Assembly: GCA_002454845.1 (NCBI GenBank) | Contig: DKJQ01000277.1 | Span: 1-5,028 of the forward strand | Direction: 5' to 3' | From: Ignavibacteria bacterium UBA6688 | GTDB lineage: Bacteria; Bacteroidota; Ignavibacteria; UBA10030 | Length of the DNA stretch: 5,028 bases | Shown here: positions 1-5,028 of the stretch, in pieces | How the letters are laid out: each line of letters begins with the position of its first letter | Numbering within the stretch: the stretch's first letter is position 1 | The notes under the pieces: generated by a model | The model's input: the letters and a program-made list of their open reading frames with translations, nothing else | Databases searched by the model: none | What the model was told of the DNA's origin: nothing | Made by a program: the position numbers and the translations under genes

Positions 1-176
1 ATCTTCAACAACCCAAAGCGGCCATGGTGGTCTTTCTTATGCTGATTCAGATGGGGGGAGAGGCTGTTGATGTTGGCGGTCAGAAGGGCGATTTGTACCT
101 CGGGGGTTCCCGAGTCGCTCGGTCCTTTACCGAATTTCTTGAGGATATCCGCTTTTTGCTCCTTGGTCAGTGACAT
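1..176 (-). CDS. rpsO: 30S ribosomal protein S15, N-terminal part (runs off left edge)
   Basis: S15 is a primary 16S rRNA binding protein of the small-subunit platform, and in bacteria it also forms a bridge to the 50S subunit. I translated 58 complete codons from the ATG at 176-174, beginning MSLTKEQKADILKKFG. They align without gaps to the first 58 residues of E. coli S15 as I recall it, including SGTPEVQIALLTANIN (residues 22-37) and HKKDHH (46-51). About 30 C-terminal residues lie beyond the window edge. The start is well supported by a TAAGGAG ribosome binding site just upstream. The gene follows ribF after 40 nt, as in many bacteria. One oddity is that the usual HSRRGL stretch reads HGRFGL here (residues 51-56), which changes a conserved serine and an arginine. 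The family assignment is very secure; the consequence of those changes is unknown. Confidence 0.97.
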   Translation of the reverse strand, partial: MSLTKEQKADILKKFGKGPSDSGTPEVQIALLTANINSLSPHLNQHKKDHHGRFGLLK

Positions 177-181
177 GGGTG

Positions 182-188
182 CTCCTTA
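182..188 (-). promoter_or_regulatory. Ribosome binding site of rpsO
   Basis: On the minus strand this reads TAAGGAG, a seven-base match to the Shine-Dalgarno consensus, with 5 nt (CACCC) before the rpsO ATG. It is the strongest ribosome binding site at any annotated start in the window. It fixes the S15 start and suggests that S15 is initiated independently of ribF rather than by coupling. Confidence 0.85.
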
Positions 189-216
189 CGAATTTGGTTG
201 TGAGAAAGAAACGATG

Positions 217-1176
217 TTACGCGTGAGGGGAAACCGGAGAAGTTCGGCGATGCTCAGCCAAAAACTCCATGGTTTCCTCCTTGTCACGATGCATCTGCCG
301 GACCAGCTCTTCCGCTGATGCGAATTTGCGTTCGTCCCGCAGACGCTTGAGAATCGTTAAGGTTATGCTCTTGTCATACAAGTCGTTGTCGAATTCCAGA
401 AGATGCACTTCGACGGTTCGATCGCCATGGTCGCTGAAGGTTGGGCGGACACCGATACTCAACATCCCCACATGCCGCGCCTGGTCCACGTCCACCTCGA
501 CCACATAAATCCCGTTTGCAGGGACAAGTTTCCGATCGGTCGACGTGCGGATATTCGCAGTCGGATATCCGAGCGATTTACCCCTCCCGTCGCCGCGGAC
601 CACCGTTCCCTCAATGCTGTATCGGCGCCCCAGCATTCCCTCTGCCTTTTCGATCGATCCGGCAAGAAGGTACCGGCGAATCATCGAACTGCTGACGATT
701 TCCTCCCTGACGTAGACCGCCTTCATCGCCACCACAGAAAATCCAAATTCTTTTCCCAGGTGCAGCAAGGCTTCGATGCTCCCCTCCCGGTCCCGCCCGA
801 AGTGATGATCGTAGCCCTCCACCACTTCACAGACACCGATACGATCGACGAGGTAGTTCACAAAAAAGTCACGCGATGATTGGCGCGAGAACTCGTATGT
901 GAAGGGGATGACAAAGAACAGATCCACGCCAAGGCGCTCACACATCCGTCTCTTCTCTTCCAACGTCGTCAGCGTGTGTACCGGTTTGCCGGAGAGAATT
1001 TCCTTCGGATGAGGCTCAAAGGTCAGGAGGACGGCCCGTCCCTTCCGGCTTTGCGCCTTGCGAACAACCTCCCCCAATACTTCCTGGTGTGCGAGATGGA
1101 CGCCGTCAAACGATCCGACCGTTATGACAGAGTTCTTCTCAAAAGGGATATCCTCAAGTCGGTATACTGTTGTCAT
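217..1176 (-). CDS. ribF: Bifunctional riboflavin kinase / FAD synthetase RibF
   Basis: RibF is a cytoplasmic enzyme that phosphorylates riboflavin to FMN and then adenylylates FMN to FAD. The product is 319 aa, close to the usual 300-320. The N-terminal FMN adenylyltransferase domain (about 1-185) carries GSFDGVH (21-27) followed by LAH, with the nucleotide-binding histidines at 27 and 30, and VSSSMIR (161-167), the family's SS-T/S-x-IR motif. The C-terminal flavokinase domain (about 186-310) has LGYPTAN (202-208) and VEVHLLEFDNDLY (255-267), whose Glu256 corresponds to the catalytic glutamate. The frame is open to a TTG at 1230 and an ATG at 1218, but I chose the ATG at 1176 because it puts GSFDGVH at the usual distance from the N-terminus. 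This start overlaps the end of truB by 23 nt and lacks an obvious Shine-Dalgarno sequence, which fits translational coupling. The second adenylyltransferase motif is H-L-A-H where H-x-G-H is usual. Confidence 0.96.
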   Translation of the reverse strand: MTTVYRLEDIPFEKNSVITVGSFDGVHLAHQEVLGEVVRKAQSRKGRAVLLTFEPHPKEILSGKPVHTLTTLEEKRRMCERLGVDLFFVIPFTYEFSRQSSRDFFVNYLVDRIGVCEVVEGYDHHFGRDREGSIEALLHLGKEFGFSVVAMKAVYVREEIVSSSMIRRYLLAGSIEKAEGMLGRRYSIEGTVVRGDGRGKSLGYPTANIRTSTDRKLVPANGIYVVEVDVDQARHVGMLSIGVRPTFSDHGDRTVEVHLLEFDNDLYDKSITLTILKRLRDERKFASAEELVRQMHRDKEETMEFLAEHRRTSPVSPHA

Positions 1177-1888
1177 CGCCGGGCTGTCGTTCGCTTCTCG
1201 CCTCGATGTGTAAATCATCCAATTGCTCAACCGTTATAGCATCCCGGACCGAGAATGTGCCGATCCGTGTTCTCCGCAACGCCGTCAGGACTGCTCCACA
1301 CCCCAAACGGATCCCGACGTCGTGGACAAGAGATCGGATATAGGTTCCTTTCGAACAGACAATTCGAAAATCGACTTCCGGAGGTGTGAAAGCAAGTATC
1401 TCAAACTCTGAGACCTCCACCTCCTTCGGCTCCCGCTCCACGGTTTTCCCCTTTCGGGCGATTTCGTACAGGGGTCTCCCCTTGTGCTTCACGGCGGAAT
1501 ACATAGGAGGAATCTGAAGCTGTTTCCCCCTGAACTGGTTCACGACTTCCAGGAGTTGGTCGAGGCCTACGCCTGTAGAATCCCTGTTCTCCGTGACTGC
1601 CGTTTCCAGGTCGAAACTCGGTGTCTGAATTCCAAGCCGGAATGTACCGGTATACTCTTTTTCCAGGCCCGCGTAACGGTCGAACGACTTGGTTTCCTTC
1701 CCGGTGCAGACGATCAACAACCCTGTCGCTCTCGGATCGAGGGTGCCGGCATGCCCGACCTTCTTGACATCAAGCGCAATGCGTACCCGTCGAACGACGT
1801 CGAATGATGTCCAGTGCAACGGCTTGTCAACGAGAAGAACGCGACCTTCTTCCCCTGACAAACGAGTATGATCGGCCTGGAGGGTCAT
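1154..1888 (-). CDS. truB: tRNA pseudouridine(55) synthase TruB, short form without PUA domain
   Basis: TruB isomerises uridine 55 in the T-arm of most tRNAs to pseudouridine and also acts as a tRNA folding chaperone. The 244-aa product has the family motifs in order: VDKPLHWTSFD (20-30), GHAGTLDPRATGLL (45-58) with the catalytic aspartate at Asp51, KEYTG (77-81) with the active-site tyrosine at 79, IPPMYSAVKHKGRPLYEIARKG (about 126-147), and SKGTYIRSL (179-187) with the conserved Tyr183 and Arg185. E. coli TruB is 314 aa and ends in an RNA-binding PUA domain. Here the protein stops soon after RRTRIGTF (205-212) and a short tail, so that domain is absent. The ATG at 1888 overlaps the rbfA stop as TGATG, a typical reinitiation arrangement; a GTG at 1891 could instead be used and would add one methionine. 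The 3' end overlaps ribF by 23 nt. Confidence 0.97.
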   Translation of the reverse strand: MTLQADHTRLSGEEGRVLLVDKPLHWTSFDVVRRVRIALDVKKVGHAGTLDPRATGLLIVCTGKETKSFDRYAGLEKEYTGTFRLGIQTPSFDLETAVTENRDSTGVGLDQLLEVVNQFRGKQLQIPPMYSAVKHKGRPLYEIARKGKTVEREPKEVEVSEFEILAFTPPEVDFRIVCSKGTYIRSLVHDVGIRLGCGAVLTALRRTRIGTFSVRDAITVEQLDDLHIEARSERQPGDDNSIPT

Positions 1889-1890
1889 CA
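1886..1890 (-). promoter_or_regulatory. TGATG stop-start junction coupling rbfA to truB
   Basis: On the minus strand the rbfA stop TGA (1890-1888) shares its last base with the truB ATG (1888-1886). No good Shine-Dalgarno sequence is visible just upstream, where the sequence reads GAAGAACGTGAG. By analogy with other such junctions, truB is probably translated by ribosomes terminating on rbfA. The overlap is seen directly; the coupling is inferred. Confidence 0.7.
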
Positions 1891-2256
1891 CTCACGTTCT
1901 TCGTCCCCGGGCTCCGTGTCCTTGTGAATCTTATTCAACAGGCTCTCGATGTGCATCGCATGATCGAGCGATTCATCCAGATAGATAAAGATCGACGGGG
2001 TAAACTTGAGACGCAAATTCCGCCCCAGCTCTGTCCGGATAAAGGGCTTTTCGACCTCGAGCAACGCAAGCGTCTTCCTTTTCCGCTCCGGATCGCCGAA
2101 GATGCTCACGTACACCTTCGCGATCTTCAGATCCGGACTCATCCGCACCTCCGTCACGGTCATGAGCCCATACTCTTCCATCCGGAAGTTGAGCTGGAAG
2201 ATTTCGCTGATGCGTTCCTTGATCAAGGATGATACTTTTTCCGTGCGTACCGACAT
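1888..2256 (-). CDS. rbfA: 30S ribosome-binding factor RbfA
   Basis: RbfA is a small KH-fold protein that binds the immature 30S subunit, helps process the 5' end of 16S rRNA and is important for growth in the cold. The product is 122 aa, a normal length. It shows the family pattern: a basic N-terminal helix (SVRTEKVSSLIKERISEIF, residues 2-20), a central strand region with MTVTEVRMSPDLKIAKVYVSIFG (about 32-54), and the C-terminal RNLRLKFTPSIFIYLDES segment (about 79-96), followed by a helix and an acidic tail (EPGDEERE). The start at 2256 is supported by an AGGG element 5 nt upstream and by the canonical N-terminus. The gene begins 12 nt after the infB stop and overlaps truB by one base, so it should be co-transcribed and partly coupled with both. 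Confidence 0.96.
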   Translation of the reverse strand: MSVRTEKVSSLIKERISEIFQLNFRMEEYGLMTVTEVRMSPDLKIAKVYVSIFGDPERKRKTLALLEVEKPFIRTELGRNLRLKFTPSIFIYLDESLDHAMHIESLLNKIHKDTEPGDEERE

Positions 2257-2261
2257 AGCAA

Positions 2262-2265
2262 CCCT
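2262..2265 (-). promoter_or_regulatory. Ribosome binding site of rbfA
   Basis: The minus strand reads AGGG inside the 12-nt infB-rbfA gap, with 5 nt (TTGCT) before the rbfA ATG. It is a short but well-placed Shine-Dalgarno element. Confidence 0.55.
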
Positions 2266-2268
2266 GTC

Positions 2269-4902
2269 TTATGCAAGCTTCCGTTTTGTTTCCACGATCT
2301 TGTACGCTTCGACGGTATCACCGACTTTGATGTCGTTGAACCCGTCGACCATGATGCCGCATTCGAAGCCCTGCTCGACTTCCCGCACATCCTCCTTGAA
2401 GCGTTTGAGCGAGGAAATGCCACCGTCGAAGACAATGAGGCCGTCACGAACGATCCGGATCTTATTATTCCGGACGAGCTTCCCGTCCTGGACATAGCAT
2501 CCGGCGATCGTTCCGGCTTTCGAAACCTTGAACGTTTCGCGGACTTCGATGGTGGCAAGGATTTCTTCACTGAGCGACGGAGCAAGCATTCCTTCCAGCG
2601 CGCTCTTAACCTCATTGATCGCGTCGTAAATGATGCTGTAGAGGCGGATATCAACCTCTTCCGATTCCGCAAGCCGGCGCGCGTTGAGATTGGGTCGCAC
2701 ATGGAAACCGATGATCACGGCCCGTGATGCGGTGGCAAGCAACACATCGGATTCGGAGATTCCACCGACGCCTTTGTGAATCACTACCACCTTCACTTCG
2801 TCGGTTGAGAGCTTCATCAGCGAATCGGAGAGCGCTTCGACCGATCCGTCCACGTCTCCCTTCACAATGATCGGGAGGTCCTTTACCTGTCCCTGCTTGA
2901 TCTGTTCGGAGAGATCATCCAGCGTCATAAGTCGCCGCTGGCGGAAATCCTGCTCCCGTTTCAATTGCTGGCGTTTCAGGCTTATCTCACGGGCTTCCCG
3001 CTCGCTGGAGAGGACGATGAACTCATCTCCGGCCTGCGGGATACCGTCGAATCCAAGAAGCTGTACCGGTTGCGAAGGTGTTGTCACATCCACGCGCTTG
3101 CCCCGCTCATCAAACATGGCCCGCACGCGTCCGCTCCATACACCACTGACAAACGAGTCGCCGACCTTGAGGGAACCCTTCTGGACGAGGACCGTTGCGA
3201 TGATGCCTTTGCCCTTGTCGAGCTCGGACTCAATAATGACACCGCGGCCCAGCCTGCTCGGGTTTGCTTTCAGGTCGAGAACTTCCGCTTCCAGGAGAAT
3301 CTTCTCCAGAAGCTGATCGACGTTCTTTCCGCTCTTGGCGGAAAGCTCAACGGCCTGGTATTTTCCTCCCCATTCTTCGACCAGAATCCCTTTTTCCGAG
3401 AGCTGTTGTTTAATCCGCTCGGGATTCGCATCCGCCTTGTCGATCTTGTTCATGGCGATGACGATCGGAACGCCGGCAGCCTGCGCGTGACTGATCGCCT
3501 CGACGGTTTGCGGCATGACGTTATCATCTGCTGCGACAACGAGGACGACGATATCGGTCACTTTGGCACCGCGGGCGCGCATGGCCGTAAAGGCTTCGTG
3601 TCCCGGTGTATCGAGAAAGGTGATCTGTTTTCCGTCGGGCAAGGTCACCTCATACGCACCGATGTGCTGGGTGATGCCCCCCGCCTCGCCTGCAACGACC
3701 GTCGCGCTCCGGATATAATCCAGGAGAGACGTTTTCCCGTGGTCGACATGGCCCATAATCGTGACAACCGGGGGTCTCGGTCTGAGATCTTCGAGAGCGT
3801 CCGGGGTATCGGCCAGCACATCTGCCGTGAACTCGGATTCGAAATCGACCTGGAAGCCGAATTCATCTGCCACCAGCTGAATCGTATCCTTATCCAACCG
3901 CTGGTTGATAGAGGCCATAATGCCCAGGCCCATGATCTTCGAGATCACCTCGGCAACGGAAGCACGCATCAGATCAGCAATCTCACCGACCGTAACGAAC
4001 TCCGTCACGCGGATCCTGGTCTTCCCGCGTTCAAGTTCGTCCTGAATGCGCTGTTCTTCTTCCTCCCGTTCCTTCTTCTTTCTCTTCCGGATGGCGGCGC
4101 GAGAACTCACCGAGACATCTTCCATCTCGGCCAAAGTTTCCCGAATAGCCTTCTCCACTTCCTGCTCATCGACTTCAGCGTGGCGCACCTTCTTCCGTTT
4201 GCGCGCCTTGCTTTCAGCTTCATCCTCCGTTCCTCCGGGTTTGCCGGCGGCTTTCTGCGGTAGTTCGCGGAGTTTCTTTTTCTTCTTCTTTTTCTTCTTC
4301 TTGTCCTCTTCCGATTCCTCGGAGGCCGGCGCGCCCGCTGCTGCTTTGGCTGCGACCTCCATTTTCCCCTTAATCGTCAGACCGCGGCGAGGACGGGAAA
4401 GCGCCTGCTCCAGCGGGCTCAAACGTTTCACACCCGGGCGTGATGGGAGGATCGGCACTTGTTCCTTTTCAGCGACCGGCTCTTCCGGTGCGGTCGGTTC
4501 CTTGAGCGCGGTGGGTTGCTCTACAGGTTCATGCTCGGCTTTGGCGATCTCGGGGACGGTCGGACGTTCTGCGGGAACCGCTTCAACGACCGGGGCCGCT
4601 GGTGCCTCGACAACGAGTTCGACGGGGGATTCTTCCGGGGCCTTTTTCTCCGTTTTTTCGGGCGTATCCTTCTTGCGCGAGGAACGAAACTCCTGGAGCT
4701 TCCGCTGATGTCGTTCCGCGACATCTCTCTCCTTCTTGAAATGCCCCATAATGGGGGACATCATGTCCTCCGTCACAGAGGACATGTGATTCTTCACTTC
4801 GAAGCCTTTTTTCCGGAGAAACTCGATGATCGTTTCACTCGCAACGTTCAACTCTGTCGCCAGCTTGTAGATCTTTATTTTTTTGGCTGCTGTCTCTGCC
4901 AT
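2269..4902 (-). CDS. infB: Translation initiation factor IF-2
   Basis: IF2 is the GTPase that brings fMet-tRNA to the 30S subunit and promotes 50S joining. The product is 877 aa. In order: an IF2-N subdomain (about 8-60); a long low-complexity linker rich in Pro, Glu, Ala and Lys (about 75-293) with ten consecutive lysines (201-210) and charged, probably coiled-coil, helix near 268-293; a second IF2-N module (about 295-355); then the G domain with GHVDHGKT (384-391, G1), GGITQHIGAY (408-417, switch I), DTPGH (431-435, G3, catalytic His435), NKID (485-488, G4) and SAKSG (521-525, G5). Domain II (about 550-645), C1 (about 660-770, with GDVDGSVEAL) and C2 (about 775-877, with KVSKAGTIAGC) follow, so the factor is complete. 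The ATG at 4902 gives the expected N-terminus but has only a weak AAGG 11 nt upstream. A better-placed ribosome binding site lies inside the gene before Met181. nusA precedes it by 39 nt. Confidence 0.98.
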   Translation of the reverse strand: MAETAAKKIKIYKLATELNVASETIIEFLRKKGFEVKNHMSSVTEDMMSPIMGHFKKERDVAERHQRKLQEFRSSRKKDTPEKTEKKAPEESPVELVVEAPAAPVVEAVPAERPTVPEIAKAEHEPVEQPTALKEPTAPEEPVAEKEQVPILPSRPGVKRLSPLEQALSRPRRGLTIKGKMEVAAKAAAGAPASEESEEDKKKKKKKKKKLRELPQKAAGKPGGTEDEAESKARKRKKVRHAEVDEQEVEKAIRETLAEMEDVSVSSRAAIRKRKKKEREEEEQRIQDELERGKTRIRVTEFVTVGEIADLMRASVAEVISKIMGLGIMASINQRLDKDTIQLVADEFGFQVDFESEFTADVLADTPDALEDLRPRPPVVTIMGHVDHGKTSLLDYIRSATVVAGEAGGITQHIGAYEVTLPDGKQITFLDTPGHEAFTAMRARGAKVTDIVVLVVAADDNVMPQTVEAISHAQAAGVPIVIAMNKIDKADANPERIKQQLSEKGILVEEWGGKYQAVELSAKSGKNVDQLLEKILLEAEVLDLKANPSRLGRGVIIESELDKGKGIIATVLVQKGSLKVGDSFVSGVWSGRVRAMFDERGKRVDVTTPSQPVQLLGFDGIPQAGDEFIVLSSEREAREISLKRQQLKREQDFRQRRLMTLDDLSEQIKQGQVKDLPIIVKGDVDGSVEALSDSLMKLSTDEVKVVVIHKGVGGISESDVLLATASRAVIIGFHVRPNLNARRLAESEEVDIRLYSIIYDAINEVKSALEGMLAPSLSEEILATIEVRETFKVSKAGTIAGCYVQDGKLVRNNKIRIVRDGLIVFDGGISSLKRFKEDVREVEQGFECGIMVDGFNDIKVGDTVEAYKIVETKRKLA
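4273..4302 (-). repeat. Poly-lysine codon tract in infB (ten AAA/AAG codons)
   Basis: Thirty bases of only A and G on the coding strand encode Lys201-Lys210 of IF2, with three AAA and seven AAG codons. It follows an acidic patch (EESEED), giving a sharp acidic-to-basic switch in the flexible linker. Lysine-rich runs are common in IF2 linkers; this uninterrupted one is at the long end. Confidence 0.9.
4360..4372 (-). promoter_or_regulatory. Candidate internal translation start of infB (Met181) with Shine-Dalgarno
   Basis: On the minus strand TAAGGGGAAAATG places TAAGG, an exact match to part of the Shine-Dalgarno consensus, 5 nt before the in-frame codon Met181 of IF2. Initiation here would give a 697-aa isoform that keeps the second IF2-N module, the GTPase and the C-terminal domains but lacks the first IF2-N domain and much of the linker. 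E. coli infB is known to make shorter IF2 forms from internal starts at roughly this depth. The site is seen in the sequence; its use is inferred. Confidence 0.4.
4744..4786. repeat. Cluster of overlapping inverted repeats early in infB
   Basis: Three inverted repeats lie end to end or overlapping. CCCCAT-A-ATGGGG is at 4744-4756 and GGACAT-C-ATGTCC at 4756-4768. CATGTCCTC and its exact complement GAGGACATG (4762-4770 and 4778-4786) are separated by 7 nt. The last could form a 9-bp stem with a 7-nt loop in infB mRNA, about 117-141 nt into the coding sequence. The ATGTCC at 4763-4768 can pair with GGACAT on either side, so two of the structures exclude each other. The region encodes a methionine-rich segment (Met40, 47, 48, 52), which may explain part of the pattern. 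Confidence 0.6.
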
Positions 4903-4913
4903 TCTGGGAATCG

Positions 4914-4917
4914 CCTT
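4914..4917 (-). promoter_or_regulatory. Weak ribosome binding site of infB
   Basis: In the 39-nt nusA-infB spacer the minus strand carries AAAAAAGGCG; its AAGG core lies 11 nt before the infB ATG. The spacing is longer than usual and the match is short, so this is a weak candidate. The spacer shows no terminator hairpin, in keeping with read-through from nusA. Confidence 0.4.
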
Positions 4918-4941
4918 TTTTCCAACGAGCGAATGATGGTT

Positions 4942-5028
4942 TTACTCTTTCTTCTCTTCTTCCGATGGCGCTGCTGCTTCGTCGTGGCCGGCTACGCCGT
5001 TCTCCCCCGCAGGAGTCTCATCCGCAGG
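4942..5028 (-). CDS. nusA: Probable transcription factor NusA, acidic C-terminal tail (partial)
   Basis: Only the last 28 codons and the TAA stop (4944-4942) are inside the window. They read as a low-complexity acidic tail rich in Ala, Glu, Gly and Pro, ending in EEEKKE. No NusA domain (NTD, S1 or KH) is in view, so the name rests on position: nusA is the usual gene just upstream of infB, and NusA proteins often end in an acidic extension. NusA binds RNA polymerase and controls pausing, termination and antitermination. The spacer to infB is 39 nt, with no ylxR or ylxQ-type gene between. The reading frame is supported because it stays open from the window edge and ends just before infB. Another gene fused at this place is possible but unlikely. 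Confidence 0.7.
   Translation of the reverse strand, partial: PADETPAGENGVAGHDEAAAPSEEEKKE

Noticed and set aside
177..216. A possible S15 autoregulatory leader or terminator between ribF and rpsO
   Set aside because: Autoregulation of rpsO is known in several bacteria, but I found no convincing hairpin, pseudoknot or U-tract in these 40 nt. Only the ribosome binding site is supported.
403..879. A 158-codon plus-strand open frame antisense to ribF
   Set aside because: It overlaps conserved RibF sequence throughout and its translation has no family resemblance.
2223..2702. A 159-codon minus-strand frame overlapping the infB 3' end and rbfA 5' end
   Set aside because: It is out of frame with two securely identified genes, and its Arg/Ser-rich translation is typical of a frame-shifted shadow. 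IF2 is intact across the region, so it is not evidence of a frameshift.
2965..4263. A 432-codon plus-strand open frame antisense to infB
   Set aside because: It lies wholly opposite a complete, motif-rich IF2 gene. The translation shows no recognisable domain and is rich in Arg, Asp, His and Leu, as expected from the complement of IF2 codons. Long antisense frames are common opposite GC-biased genes.
4046..4708. A plus-strand open frame rich in Ser, Phe and Ala with a poly-phenylalanine run
   Set aside because: The run is the complement of the lysine tract of IF2, and the remaining composition mirrors the Glu/Pro/Ala-rich linker. There is no independent start signal or domain.
4903..4941. 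A possible terminator or hidden small gene between nusA and infB
   Set aside because: At 39 nt, with an A-run but no paired stem, it is too short for a ylxR-like gene and has no terminator structure.

Overview
The window is a housekeeping translation and transcription operon, read entirely from the minus strand. In transcription order it runs: end of nusA (right edge, partial), infB, rbfA, truB, ribF, start of rpsO (left edge, partial). This is the classic bacterial nusA-infB-rbfA-truB-ribF-rpsO order. All plus-strand open frames look like antisense shadows of these genes.

Organism: the protein sequences and moderately GC-rich codon use suggest a member of the Bacteroidota/Chlorobiota/Ignavibacteriota (FCB) group, possibly an Ignavibacteria-like lineage. 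The clues are a long charged IF2 N-terminus, a short TruB without a PUA domain, and nusA lying directly next to infB. This placement is inference from recalled family resemblance, not a search. The clear Shine-Dalgarno sequence before rpsO argues against a typical Bacteroidia member, because those rarely use one.

Layout from high to low coordinates: 5028-4942 acidic C-terminal tail of a probable NusA; 4941-4903 spacer; 4902-2269 IF2 (877 aa); 12-nt gap; 2256-1888 RbfA; 1-nt TGATG overlap; 1888-1154 TruB; 23-nt overlap; 1176-217 RibF; 40-nt spacer with a strong ribosome binding site; 176-1 the first 58 codons of S15. Gaps are 40 nt or less, so one polycistronic mRNA is likely. I see no convincing terminator or internal promoter, and there is no gene-free stretch over 300 bases.

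Functionally, NusA acts in transcription elongation, termination and antitermination. IF2 loads initiator tRNA, RbfA matures the 30S subunit, TruB makes tRNA pseudouridine 55, RibF makes FMN and FAD, and S15 is a primary 16S rRNA binding protein. I found no mobile element, CRISPR array, RNA gene or evident new system. The points worth a second look are small: a well-placed internal start in infB, a cluster of overlapping palindromes early in infB, unusual residues in S15 and RibF, and the PUA-less TruB.
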